A stretch of 58,498 bases of DNA from Spirochaetia bacterium UBA2205 (GCA_002328585.1 DCUV01000005.1:1-58498); one strand, 5' to 3'; positions 8,314 to 16,714 are shown, counted from the stretch's first letter. Notes: a model not told the origin generated them from the letters alone. Program-made: numbers and translations.

Positions 8314-9078
8314 ATGGAAAATAAATGGCGACTTATCATTCATCCCGAGTGTGAACCATCGTGGAATATGGCTGTTGATAGTGCACTGCTGCAACACCTA
8401 AAAGAGGGGGAGGTTACGCTCAGGCTTTACCGCTGGAATAAACCTGCGGTTAGTATAGGATATTTTCAGGATATGGATAACGAGGTAAATGTTGCACTGT
8501 GCAGAAATGATAATGTACCCATTATTCGCCGGGTAACGGGTGGCGGTGCCGTATTCCATCATGAAGAGATTACCTATTGTCTTATCCATCCTATTGAAGG
8601 CGTATTTTCCGGAATAAGCATACCCGATTCGTATAAAATCATTTCACAGCCTTTTGTAATGGCATTATCATCACTGGGTATTGACGCTTTGTATCGTCCG
8701 ATAAATGATATTATTGTGGGCAACAAAAAAATATCGGGGAGTGCGCAAACAAGGAAAGCTACTGTGCTGCAACAACACGGTACCATGCTTGTTGCCACCA
8801 ATACCGACACGATGTTTCAGTATTTGACGGTTAATCCTGGAGCAATGCAAACCAGCGATAAACCGGTCATTACCATTGCAGAACTCATTGACTATGAGTC
8901 AAAAGAAGCATTGTACCAAAAGGTTATTGATGCAATAGTTACTGCGTTCAGCGATGTTTTTAATGTTTCATTACACAAAAGCGATATGACAGAAGAGGAA
9001 GAGGAAACGGCAAAAGTATTGCAGCAACAATATTTTTTACACGATGATTGGAACAAAAATAAAATGCCACAGCAGTAA
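8314..9078 (+). CDS. lplA: lipoate-protein ligase A-like (LplA/LipM superfamily)
   Basis: About 254 residues of the biotin/lipoate ligase fold: RRVTGGGAVFHHEEITYCLI (residues about 70-90) binds the lipoyl-AMP, followed by NDIIVGNKKISGSAQ with the ligase lysine and an HGTMLV block. The NDI...KISG pattern and the lack of a Cys just before it point to LplA-type ligase over the LipM octanoyltransferase, but octanoyl transfer cannot be excluded since lipA is adjacent. At 254 residues it lacks the C-terminal accessory domain of E. coli LplA. The start at 8314 follows the lipA stop, with GGAGG at 8297-8301; an upstream extension to 8203 would overlap lipA by 104 bases. Confidence 0.85.
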   Translation: MENKWRLIIHPECEPSWNMAVDSALLQHLKEGEVTLRLYRWNKPAVSIGYFQDMDNEVNVALCRNDNVPIIRRVTGGGAVFHHEEITYCLIHPIEGVFSGISIPDSYKIISQPFVMALSSLGIDALYRPINDIIVGNKKISGSAQTRKATVLQQHGTMLVATNTDTMFQYLTVNPGAMQTSDKPVITIAELIDYESKEALYQKVIDAIVTAFSDVFNVSLHKSDMTEEEEETAKVLQQQYFLHDDWNKNKMPQQ

Positions 9079-9081
9079 AGG

Positions 9082-9957
9082 TTATATATCAATACCAATG
9101 TACTGTTTAATGAAAAAACCAATTGCAAAAGAAATACATGCAACACCTATGCTGATAAAAGCCATTTCAAAAAACCGCTTTTTAAAGTTAAGGTCTTTTG
9201 CTATGGCAATATAGTAATTAAATAAGAAGATTATTAAAAGTGCAATAACAACAGTGATGATAAGTGCAACTAAATAATGCGTTACTATAAAATATGGTAA
9301 AATCAGTAGAACAACAGTGATGATATAGGCAATGCCGGTATAAATAGAAGATTTTAGTGCATCTTTTGCTTCTTCAGCCTTATTGGAAAGATATTCTGAA
9401 GCTGCCATTGACAGCGTAGCTGCAATACCGGTGATAAGCCCTGCAAGAGCAATAAGACGGGTATTAGCCAGTGCAAATGAAAGCCCGGCTAATGTACCGG
9501 TAAGCTCTACCAGTGCATCATTTAAGCCCAATACTATTGATCCTACATATTGAAGACGCTCTTCCTCAAGCAATATGTACAGTTCTTTTTCATGTGCATG
9601 TTCATCTTTGATGATCTTCTTTATTTCAGGGATGGCGGATTCCAGTGATTTGTATACAACCTGTGCCTGTTCTTCGCCACGTTCCATAAGTTTGATGCCA
9701 AAGGTAAGTCCAAATAAGCGAGAAATAATATAATATTTTGCAATCTTAAAGCGATCCGGTTTTACTTCAGAGTGCGTATAGCCTTTCCAGAAATCATAAT
9801 GTTTTTTTTCATCATCCGCTATCTTTTTTAAGATACGAGCATTATGGTGATTTTTAATATGTGATGACAGAATGTTATAGATATGGTATTCGGTTATTTC
9901 ACTTTTCTGAAATTTTATTATAGTGAGTATGGTTTCATGTGATAGGTGATTATCCAT
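9082..9957 (-). CDS. ferritin-like/VIT1 family membrane metal transporter
   Basis: About 291 residues in two parts. The N-terminal half is a rubrerythrin/ferritin-like helical bundle with metal-ligand type residues in EITEYHIY, ADDEKKHYDFW, MERGEEQAQ and KDEHAHEKE. The C-terminal half is a VIT1/CCC1 transporter: YVGSIVLGLNDALVELTGTLAG, then MAASEYLSNKAEE, and about four to five further hydrophobic segments. Relatives such as MbfA export or sequester iron or manganese. I place the start at 9957 (MDNHLSHE) with AAGGT upstream, 10 bases after the preceding small gene; a start at 9993 would overlap that gene. Confidence 0.85.
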   Translation of the reverse strand: MDNHLSHETILTIIKFQKSEITEYHIYNILSSHIKNHHNARILKKIADDEKKHYDFWKGYTHSEVKPDRFKIAKYYIISRLFGLTFGIKLMERGEEQAQVVYKSLESAIPEIKKIIKDEHAHEKELYILLEEERLQYVGSIVLGLNDALVELTGTLAGLSFALANTRLIALAGLITGIAATLSMAASEYLSNKAEEAKDALKSSIYTGIAYIITVVLLILPYFIVTHYLVALIITVVIALLIIFLFNYYIAIAKDLNFKKRFFEMAFISIGVACISFAIGFFIKQYIGIDI

Positions 9958-9967
9958 TATGGTTACC

Positions 9968-10171
9968 TTATGATTCAATAATATCATACACAATATTGAA
10001 CGATATAAGACACTGGAGCATGGCTTTTAATTGCATGCCTTTTGTAAACGTAAGCAAAAAATTATTTGAAACTTCTGAAAACTGCCAGTTATTGCCATCT
10101 ACAAGAATTTTACCAGAGTATTCTAATGAATCAGCGTCATATAAAATTACTTCTTTTATATTCATTGCCAT
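9968..10171 (-). CDS. small hypothetical protein upstream of the VIT1 transporter
   Basis: About 67 residues (MAMNIKEVILYDAD...IVYDIIES), family not recognised. An ATG at 10171 sits eight bases after GGAG, a good ribosome site; the earlier ATG at 10177 is too close to it. It ends 10 bases before the transporter start, so the two are probably one transcript. The middle (DGNNWQFSEVSNNFLLTFTKGMQL) looks like a small beta-rich domain, but I assign no function. Confidence 0.6.
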   Translation of the reverse strand: MAMNIKEVILYDADSLEYSGKILVDGNNWQFSEVSNNFLLTFTKGMQLKAMLQCLISFNIVYDIIES

Positions 10172-10246
10172 AGTCATAACTCCTGATATTTGAATATAAT
10201 GATGCTTTGAACAGTTAAAGTATAAATGTAAAATTTATCAAGTTTT

Positions 10247-11668
10247 TTATTTTACTTCGCGTTGTTTTCTTTCAATTATTTCTTTTAACGCTGAGCGGGC
10301 TTCATCACTTATATACGGATTTTCTTTGATGATAGCATCCCGTACACATTCAATAGATTTTTCAGTGCCTATTTTTCGTAATCCCTGAAGGGCTATCATT
10401 TTACATTCGTCATCATCTATCAGCAGGGCTTGCTGCAAAAGTTCTTCAGCTTCAGGGGATGGATAGTATGATGCCAGTTGCAGTAATCGTTTTTTAACTG
10501 TAAGAGATGCTTCAGTAAAATTTTGCAATAATTGCAATGCTGCTTTGCTGTCAAGGACACCGGCTAATGCATCAATGGCATTGGATTTAACAATAGGATA
10601 GTTGCTATCCATAATACAATCAGTTAATGGTTTAATGATAAGCTTATTGGTAAAAGCGCTCAATGCACGGGCACATGCTTCTACAAAATATATGTTGCTG
10701 TCTTTTAGTCCAGTGATGCATGGCTCAATTGCCCTTCTATCTTCGATGACACCTAAAGCACGAGCGGCAAAGATGCGTAAACTATTATTGCTGGATTGTA
10801 GCATGGCAATAAGTTGAGGAACCGATGCGCTTTTATGCCGTATAAAAAGGGGCATCATCTCATTGGTTGGGGAAATACTACCCTGTTCCAACTTTTCAAA
10901 TAGAGGTTCTATGGTTAATTCGCCAATGTTAATGAGGGCTTCAACGGTGTGGGTTATGATATGCCTGCTGTTATGATTGAGAAACGGTAAAAGGCACTCT
11001 ATGGATTGTGGATCACGCAGTTGTCCTATTAGTTGAATCAAGTATGATAGTTTTTGAATATCCTGTGTGGTTTCCAGCAATTGCAGCAAGGCATCAATTT
11101 TGTCAGGTGATATTCTGGAAAGGATATTAATGATGCGCTCGTTATCGGATGATGATTCCATAAGTTTTTGGAACAAAGGTTCAAATGCTGATTCGCCTAT
11201 GTGCTCTAATATCCACTGTGCTGTTTCCTTTACCAGTATACTTTCATCATCAAGGCATGCAATAATTTGCTTTACAGTATTTTCGTCATCAACCCCAATC
11301 TTCACCAGCGACCATGCTGCTGTTTCACGCACTTTTTCGTTTTCGTCTTTTAGAAGCAATAGCAGTGCTTGTGATGCGTTTGTATTTTTACATATACCCA
11401 GGCAAAAGCTTGCTGATTCGCGTATTAAAGGATTTTTGTTTGATAGTTCCTGTATAAGGATTGGACCGGCTACATTGTTCATCTGACATAGCGCCCATAC
11501 AGCACTGTCGCGTATCTGTTCATCGGGATGATCAAGCAATGAAATTAAGGGAACTATCGCTTCACTCCCGCATTCAATTATATCTTCAAATGCTTTATTG
11601 CGGGTACTATCATCACCTGCATGGATGTTCTCGATAATCTGTTCCAGAGTGTTTGAAGGTTGAGTCAT
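10247..11668 (-). CDS. HEAT-repeat protein (PBS lyase-like repeats)
   Basis: A 473-residue cytoplasmic protein without signal peptide, built of about 13-14 helical HEAT-like repeats of roughly 30 residues (for example DEQIRDSAVWALCQMNN, NPLIRESASFCLGICKN, NEKVRETAAWSLVKIG, LVKETAQWILEHIGE). Such proteins are scaffolds for protein-protein contacts; the sequence gives no partner. It starts at ATG 11668 and stands alone between the metal-transport pair and the divergent GerMN gene. It contains one inverted iterated word at 11552-11560. Confidence 0.85.
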   Translation of the reverse strand: MTQPSNTLEQIIENIHAGDDSTRNKAFEDIIECGSEAIVPLISLLDHPDEQIRDSAVWALCQMNNVAGPILIQELSNKNPLIRESASFCLGICKNTNASQALLLLLKDENEKVRETAAWSLVKIGVDDENTVKQIIACLDDESILVKETAQWILEHIGESAFEPLFQKLMESSSDNERIINILSRISPDKIDALLQLLETTQDIQKLSYLIQLIGQLRDPQSIECLLPFLNHNSRHIITHTVEALINIGELTIEPLFEKLEQGSISPTNEMMPLFIRHKSASVPQLIAMLQSSNNSLRIFAARALGVIEDRRAIEPCITGLKDSNIYFVEACARALSAFTNKLIIKPLTDCIMDSNYPIVKSNAIDALAGVLDSKAALQLLQNFTEASLTVKKRLLQLASYYPSPEAEELLQQALLIDDDECKMIALQGLRKIGTEKSIECVRDAIIKENPYISDEARSALKEIIERKQREVK

Positions 11669-11892
11669 TATTGTACTGTTATAGAGTATGATTGATTAAA
11701 AAAATACTTAGCATTATTATGTTTGTAATATATACTAAAAATACTACAATTTCAAAATAATTAGTTGCAATATTTGTTATGAGTATGGTTTATTACATCT
11801 AGTAATTCCAGCATGCTATGAATATCTAAATTAGCATACTGTATGATGATATTTCTATAATTGCATTTCGATTGTATTTTTAGGGAAGGATA

Positions 11893-12639
11893 ATGGCAAC
11901 CAAAAAAAAAGGGAAGGCTTCTGCAACAAAAAAGGCATCAGGTTCTAAGAAGGTTAAACGCGGCTCATCGTCTAATGCTCCCTATATCCTTGTCATTATG
12001 GCTTTAGCTGCAGGGCTTATATTTTTACTTTCTTTGCAATCGGATTCATTGAAAAATTTTTTTGGTAAAAAAAATAACCTTACAAGCATAGCAAAAGTTG
12101 AAGTGCCGCCTGATGACAGGAAGCCGGGGAAAAAAGACAACAATGCAACAATGAATAAAGCCAGCGATACCATAAAAGAAAAGCCTCATACACAACAACT
12201 ATCGCCAAAAGAAAAGGAAAAAGCAGTTACCGTATCAGCAAAAGTTTATTTTTTGTATTACAATGAAAAGACTGACCATATAGAGCTAATGCCTGTTGTG
12301 CGCACGGTAAGTGCGCTTACTCCGGTGAAGAATGCGCTTGAAGAACTGGCAAAAGGTCCCACCGCAAATGAAGAGAAAAAGGGGCTGGTAAGTGCCGTTC
12401 CATCAACACTCAAGGTTATTGATGTTTCAATAATTAACAATATTGCTTTTATTAATTTCAACAGTGCATTGGAAGAGGGTGCAGCAGGAAATATTTTGAT
12501 GAATCGTCTTGATCAGATTGTGTACACAGCAACGCAGTTTGATAATGTTGAAGGAATTCATATATTGGTTAATGGACAGCGTAAACGTTTTCTGGGCAGT
12601 GATGGCATATCGGTTACCGGTCCATTACGAAGACATTAA
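11893..12639 (+). CDS. membrane-anchored GerMN-domain protein
   Basis: A 248-residue protein with a very Lys-rich cytoplasmic N-terminus (residues 1-33), one membrane segment (YILVIMALAAGLIFLLSL, about 36-53), a charged linker, and a GerMN domain from about residue 118 to the end (KVYFLYYNEKTDHIELMPVVR, ALEELAKGPT, LVSAVPSTLKVIDVSI). GerMN domains occur in spore germination proteins and in many non-sporulating bacteria, probably binding envelope ligands. Here the domain should be outside the membrane. The ATG follows AGGGAAGG, a clear ribosome site. Confidence 0.85.
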   Translation: MATKKKGKASATKKASGSKKVKRGSSSNAPYILVIMALAAGLIFLLSLQSDSLKNFFGKKNNLTSIAKVEVPPDDRKPGKKDNNATMNKASDTIKEKPHTQQLSPKEKEKAVTVSAKVYFLYYNEKTDHIELMPVVRTVSALTPVKNALEELAKGPTANEEKKGLVSAVPSTLKVIDVSIINNIAFINFNSALEEGAAGNILMNRLDQIVYTATQFDNVEGIHILVNGQRKRFLGSDGISVTGPLRRH

Positions 12640-12652
12640 ATACAATAATGCT

Positions 12653-13177
12653 ATGTTAAATACTATGTTAGAAGTAGAAATAAAATCAAAATGTGACAAC
12701 CTTGATGAAGTAAAAAAAAAGATAGTTGATTGTGGTGGAACATTGTTATCTTTTGGCATTGAAGATGACAGCTATTTTATTCATCCATCTCGTGATTTTG
12801 CAAAAACCGATGAGGCGTTGAGAATACGGAAGGTAAATGATGCATATTATTTTACCTATAAGGGACCCAGGCTGGGAGGAAAAAGCAAAACACGTTATGA
12901 AAAAGAGATGAAAATAACTAATGCCGATGCATTGCAGGAGATACTGCTGCGGCTTGGATTTCAATTATACGGGCGAGTGCAAAAAAAGAGGGAAGTTTAT
13001 TTACTGAGCGAGGTTACCGTTTGCTGTGATGATGTAAGCAATCTTGGTACCTTTGTTGAACTGGAGATGATAAGCAATAACAGAGATGAAGCTGAAAAAA
13101 GGCTGTTTGCCATGGCAAAACAGTTAGGACTGTCACAGTTTATAACACAATCGTATCTGGAAATGGTAAAAAAATAA
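12653..13177 (+). CDS. CYTH-domain protein, class IV adenylate cyclase-like (CyaB)
   Basis: About 174 residues of the CYTH triphosphate tunnel fold: the EVEIKSK (ExExK) motif near the start, DSYFIHPSRDF, ALRIRKVNDAYYFTYKGP with paired basic residues, TRYEKE, KKREVY and the FVELEMI strand. Members hydrolyse or cyclise triphosphates (thiamine triphosphatase, class IV cyclase); the exact reaction cannot be read off. The start is either 12653 or 12665 (MLEVEIK); neither has a clear ribosome site. Only 13 bases separate it from the GerMN gene, so they are co-transcribed. Confidence 0.85.
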   Translation: MLNTMLEVEIKSKCDNLDEVKKKIVDCGGTLLSFGIEDDSYFIHPSRDFAKTDEALRIRKVNDAYYFTYKGPRLGGKSKTRYEKEMKITNADALQEILLRLGFQLYGRVQKKREVYLLSEVTVCCDDVSNLGTFVELEMISNNRDEAEKRLFAMAKQLGLSQFITQSYLEMVKK

Positions 13178-13444
13178 AAAAAGGAATGAGTAAAAGGAGT
13201 ATTTTGGAACAAAAAAATGCAGTGTTACGTATGCTAAAAAGGAATTGATACAAAAGTAATAATTGAAATAACAACGCTAAGTAAAAAATAATTGAACGAT
13301 ATTTTAAAACTAAGGAATATTTAGAAGAACAAATATTGCACTACTACAATAAGCGGAAATAGTTTGTAAAATTATTTTTTATTGGATGATAGTAAAAGTT
13401 TTAAGCATATGTCATATTACATCAATTCAAAGTTTGAGGTATAT

Positions 13445-14119
13445 GTGAAAAGAATAATAACAATGTTACTGGTTTTGGTAGCATTACCAGTCATTGCAAG
13501 TGAAAACAGTAAAAACAGCATACTATCCTTTGAACAATCAATACCATGGTCAGATGTATACGATACTTTCAAGATACGTCAAAAGTCATGGCATAATGAT
13601 GTTTTAAATGCTGAAACGCCTGATGAATTGGGCAGATTACTTGTTGAATTACAGAATTTTATTATAGCTGATAGGTTGGGAGATGACTGGAAAATTGTAA
13701 AAGATAACTGGATACTGAAAACAGCACATTCAAAAACCTATGATGATATTATAGCCAGTCTTGAGGTTTTGAAAACTAATTATTTTAAAACAGTAAATAA
13801 AAGACACGATAGTACAGTAAAAAAAGAATTGATTACTTTTGAACAATATGTGCCATGGGATGATGTCAAGGAAGGATTTAAGGATAGACAACAGGCATGG
13901 CGTTTTGAGGTAATAAATGCAAGCACACCTCCACAGTTAAGCAAATTGCTTTTAGAATTTCATAATTGGATATATCCTGAAAATTTTTCTGATGGTTGGG
14001 TGGTAATACAGCATGCATGGATAAAAAAAGCAAAATCTGCTGAAACATGGCAGGATGTAAGGGTGCTTCTGAAAGAATTGCAAAGGCATTATACAAAGAA
14101 ACCTTGGAATAGAAGATAA
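13445..14119 (+). CDS. exported protein of unknown function with two W-rich tandem repeats
   Basis: About 224 residues, family not recognised. The GTG at 13445 follows GAGG five bases upstream and opens a clear signal peptide (KRIITMLLVLVALPVIAS), so I prefer it to the far upstream TTG at 13382. The mature part holds two similar copies of about 85 residues starting near residues 29 and 135. Each has FEQ..PW.DV...F..RQ..W...V.NA.TP..L..LL.E..N.I, then W..V...WI..A....T..D....L..L...Y. The conserved tryptophans suggest a repeated helical domain. It is followed directly by a strong hairpin. Confidence 0.7.
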   Translation: MKRIITMLLVLVALPVIASENSKNSILSFEQSIPWSDVYDTFKIRQKSWHNDVLNAETPDELGRLLVELQNFIIADRLGDDWKIVKDNWILKTAHSKTYDDIIASLEVLKTNYFKTVNKRHDSTVKKELITFEQYVPWDDVKEGFKDRQQAWRFEVINASTPPQLSKLLLEFHNWIYPENFSDGWVVIQHAWIKKAKSAETWQDVRVLLKELQRHYTKKPWNRR

Positions 14120-14126
14120 AAATTAC

Positions 14127-14165
14127 ATATACAGGAGCTATCGCCAAACAATAGCTCCTGTATAT
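14127..14165. terminator. perfect 15-bp hairpin between convergent genes
   Basis: Arms 14127-14141 and 14151-14165 are exact reverse complements around a 9-base loop (CGCCAAACA). The gene on the left ends at 14119 and the amt gene ends at 14184 on the other strand, so the hairpin probably ends both transcripts. There is no long T run on either side. The arm/loop junction contains CTATCGCC, a variant of the iterated word. Confidence 0.75.
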
Positions 14166-14183
14166 ACATTGCGGTTGCTATTT

Positions 14184-15599
14184 CTATTTTAATGTAAATG
14201 ATTCAAAATCAGGATATCCTTCAATACCATGTTCAGAAATATCCAATCCAATAAGTTCTTCATCACGCGATACCCTGATTCCCATTGTTGCGTTAATAAT
14301 AACCCAGATTACCCAGCTTGTAATAAAGACAAAACTGCCAACAGCAACAACACCAACCAGTTGATTGGCAAATGAGCTTATACCACCACCATAAAATAGT
14401 CCAGGTGGAGGCTGATTATTCCCACCGGCATAAGGTGCTGCTGCAAAAAGACCAACAGCAAGTGTTCCCCACACGCCATTGACAAGATGTACTGAACAAG
14501 CTCCAACCGGATCATCAATACCCCATCGATCAAAAGCTGGAACAAATAATACAACAAGTATACCGGCAATGCCTCCAATAATAATAGATGCTCCTGGTGT
14601 TACCCATGCACATGAGGCAGTTACTGCAACAAGCCCGGCAAGCGCACCATTGAGTATCATTGATAAATCAGGCTTTCCCATTGCAATCCATGCTGTAATA
14701 GTTGCTGTCATAGTTCCTGCAGCAGCGGCTAAATTAGTGGTAACGGCAATACGGCCAATATCAAAAGCATTAGCAGCCATGGTTGACCCCGGGTTAAATC
14801 CAAACCAGCCAAACCACAGCACAAATACTCCTAATGTTGCCAGCGGCAAACTATGCCCTGGAATTGAATTAGCACTTCCATCAGGGTTATACTTCCCAAT
14901 CCGGGGTCCTAAAACAAAGGCGCCGGTTAATGCTGCCCATCCGCCAATTGAATGAACCACTGTAGAACCTGCAAAATCCCAGAAGCCACGTTGCGCTAAC
15001 CATCCACCTCCCCATATCCAGTGTCCGGCAATAGGATAAATGATGCTTGTTAAAATAAATGAGAAAATAATGAATGCTATGAACTTTATTCTTCCACCTA
15101 CAGCTCCAGAAACAATGGTTGCTGCGGTTGCACAGAATACAAGCTCAAAGAAAAACTTTGCATACAACGGAACTCCCGTCCAGTTGAGAGCAGAATACAC
15201 TCCATGGTAACTATTGCCGATAGCTGGACTGTTATCAGGCCCGCTCATCATGAACATCCCCTTGTATCCCATAAAGCCATTACCATCTCCAAACATAAGC
15301 CCCCATCCAATGAACCAGAATGCTATGGAAGAAATGGCAAATACTATAAAGTTTTTTGCAGAAATATTTACTGAATTTTTTGCCTGTTGCAATCCAGCTT
15401 CTACCATGGCAAAACCTAAATTCATAAAGAAAACCAGAAATGCAGCAAAGAGTACCCAGAGCGTATCCAGTGCAACATTATTTAAAGCAAGAGAGTCAGA
15501 AGCTGTTTGAACTGTCGCTAACTCGGTATCCTGCGCAAATGAAAAACCTGCGCACATCATGACAATAATAAAAACAGTCAGTATTTTCAGAACCTTCAT
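14184..15599 (-). CDS. amt: ammonium transporter
   Basis: A 471-residue Amt/MEP channel with a cleavable signal peptide (KVLKILTVFIIVMMCAGFSFAQ) and about 11 membrane helices. Family blocks: NLGFAMVEAGLQQAKNSVN, the FWFIGWGLMFG helix, GGWLAQRGFWDFAGSTVVHSIGG with the pore His, LGVFVLWFGWFGFNPGS, and DDPVGACSVHLVNGVWGTLAVG with the second pore His. The cytoplasmic C-terminal tail (DEELIGLDISEHG) is the PII-contact region. The ATG is 18 bases after the PII gene with AAAGGAGG upstream, the standard glnK-amt arrangement. Confidence 0.96.
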   Translation of the reverse strand: MKVLKILTVFIIVMMCAGFSFAQDTELATVQTASDSLALNNVALDTLWVLFAAFLVFFMNLGFAMVEAGLQQAKNSVNISAKNFIVFAISSIAFWFIGWGLMFGDGNGFMGYKGMFMMSGPDNSPAIGNSYHGVYSALNWTGVPLYAKFFFELVFCATAATIVSGAVGGRIKFIAFIIFSFILTSIIYPIAGHWIWGGGWLAQRGFWDFAGSTVVHSIGGWAALTGAFVLGPRIGKYNPDGSANSIPGHSLPLATLGVFVLWFGWFGFNPGSTMAANAFDIGRIAVTTNLAAAAGTMTATITAWIAMGKPDLSMILNGALAGLVAVTASCAWVTPGASIIIGGIAGILVVLFVPAFDRWGIDDPVGACSVHLVNGVWGTLAVGLFAAAPYAGGNNQPPPGLFYGGGISSFANQLVGVVAVGSFVFITSWVIWVIINATMGIRVSRDEELIGLDISEHGIEGYPDFESFTLK

Positions 15600-15617
15600 A
15601 TTGTCCTCCTTTCAATG

Positions 15618-15959
15618 TTAGCCTATAGCTCTTGAACCGCGTTCACCGGTTCGTATGCGAATACATTCCTCAATGGGAACGACAAAAATTTTACCATCAC
15701 CGATATTGCCTGTTTTGGCACCGCGGGTTATTGCTTTAATTGTTGGTTCAACATAGTCATCGTTTACAGCAATCTGGAGCTCAATTTTTTTTAGTAACCG
15801 TATCTCATGCTTTACACCGCGATATGTCTCGGGATATCCCATTTGCCTGCCTGAACCAATTGAGTTGATTACCGTCATGAGGTTTATACTTGCTTCGTTA
15901 AGTTCTTTTTTAACATCTACAAGTTTCTCGGGACGGATGATTGCAATAATCAATTTCAT
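15618..15959 (-). CDS. glnK: nitrogen regulatory PII protein (GlnB/GlnK)
   Basis: A 113-residue PII trimer subunit that senses 2-oxoglutarate and ATP/ADP and normally gates the adjacent Amt channel. The T-loop runs about residues 37-55 (GRQMGYPETYRGVKHEIRLL); position 51, the uridylylated Tyr of E. coli GlnB/GlnK, is His here. The B-loop TGNIGDGKIFV and C-loop RIRTGERGSRAI are intact. So ligand sensing should be normal but uridylylation at residue 51 is not possible. AAGGAGGTCAT precedes the ATG. Confidence 0.93.
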   Translation of the reverse strand: MKLIIAIIRPEKLVDVKKELNEASINLMTVINSIGSGRQMGYPETYRGVKHEIRLLKKIELQIAVNDDYVEPTIKAITRGAKTGNIGDGKIFVVPIEECIRIRTGERGSRAIG

Positions 15960-16187
15960 ATGACCTCCTTATATTGTAAAATGAGTGATCGTGTACCATA
16001 TGGTTCCATGCTTAACCTTGTGTTAAAAACCAGCATGCAGGGTTCTTTTATCAAGTAACCTCGCAAAGTTTTTCAGGTCAATGTTTGATTGTTTTCTACG
16101 CTATAAAGTCTTTGTATTTAACATTGAGTTAATGTATTTGTAACGTAATTGAAACAATTAGGAAATTGGAATATTTTTGTTTTTTAC

Positions 16188-16215
16188 TTGACAATTATGT
16201 CACATTGTGTACATA
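16188..16215 (+). promoter_or_regulatory. candidate sigma70-type promoter for the dcw cluster
   Basis: TTGACA at 16188-16193 and TACATA at 16210-16215, 16-base spacer, preceded by an A+T-rich stretch. It lies about 60 bases before the mraZ start. It is the only clear promoter I see before the 14-kb run of + strand division genes. Confidence 0.6.
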
Positions 16216-16245
16216 AGTGGTAAAAAGTGGGGATTGATGTTCTGG
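16216..16245 (+). promoter_or_regulatory. possible MraZ operator repeats
   Basis: AGTGG occurs at 16216-16220 and 16226-16230, exactly 10 bases apart, and a weaker CTGG follows at 16242-16245. MraZ is known to repress its own operon by binding TGGGN direct repeats with about 10-base period just downstream of the promoter. Position and spacing fit; the match of each box is partial. Confidence 0.35.
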
Positions 16246-16276
16246 AGTAGAAAGAAGGGGGAAAGTATAGAAATTT

Positions 16277-16714
16277 ATGTTTATGGGTGAATATAGCCCA
16301 GCGCTTGATGAAAAATGCCGTATTGCAATACCCATGAAGTTACGAAAAGCGTTTGGCGAGGAAAACATCATTCAAAAGCTTATTATCACGCATGGTTTTG
16401 ATAAGTGTGTTATGGCGTTCAGGGAAGAGGACTGGAAGGAATTTGTGGAAACAAAGCTTGTTCCCCTTTCACAGGCCGATCCCATGAACAGAATGCGTAT
16501 TCGTTTTTTGTTAGGTGGTGCAACCGAATGTGAGCTTGACAAACAGGGAAGGATATTAATACCAAACTATCTGCTGGAATATGCACAGATAAATAGGGAA
16601 GTTGTTATTCTGGGATTGTATAATCGTATTGAGATATGGAGTGCTGAAGTTTACAAAAACTATAAACCTGATGGCAATGCACTTAATCAGTTCGCTCATG
16701 ATCTGGGATTTTGA
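16277..16714 (+). CDS. mraZ: transcriptional regulator MraZ
   Basis: A 145-residue protein with two SpoVT/AbrB-like halves: MFMGEYSPALDEKCRIAIPMKLR and ATECELDKQGRILIPNYLLEYA. MraZ forms a ring that binds repeats in front of the division and cell wall cluster and represses it. The usual DxKGR of the first half reads DEKCR here, a small departure. It heads the cluster, 29 bases before rsmH, with AGAAGGGGG upstream of the ATG. Confidence 0.95.
   Translation: MFMGEYSPALDEKCRIAIPMKLRKAFGEENIIQKLIITHGFDKCVMAFREEDWKEFVETKLVPLSQADPMNRMRIRFLLGGATECELDKQGRILIPNYLLEYAQINREVVILGLYNRIEIWSAEVYKNYKPDGNALNQFAHDLGF

Larger units (their letters stand above)
15960..16276. other. divergent promoter region between glnK and mraZ
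   Basis: This 317-base gap must hold the promoters for the nitrogen genes (leftward) and the dcw cluster (rightward). I see a good rightward sigma70-type promoter at 16188-16215 and possible MraZ sites after it (listed separately). For glnK I looked for a sigma54 -24/-12 element on the minus strand and found no convincing one. Confidence 0.5.

Noticed and set aside
13186..13248. 20-residue ORF after the CYTH gene with AAGGA site
   Set aside because: Very short, A-rich, no conservation I can judge; could be chance.
15960..16100. Sigma54 promoter for glnK-amt
   Set aside because: No TGGCAC-N5-TTGC element with correct spacing on the minus strand.
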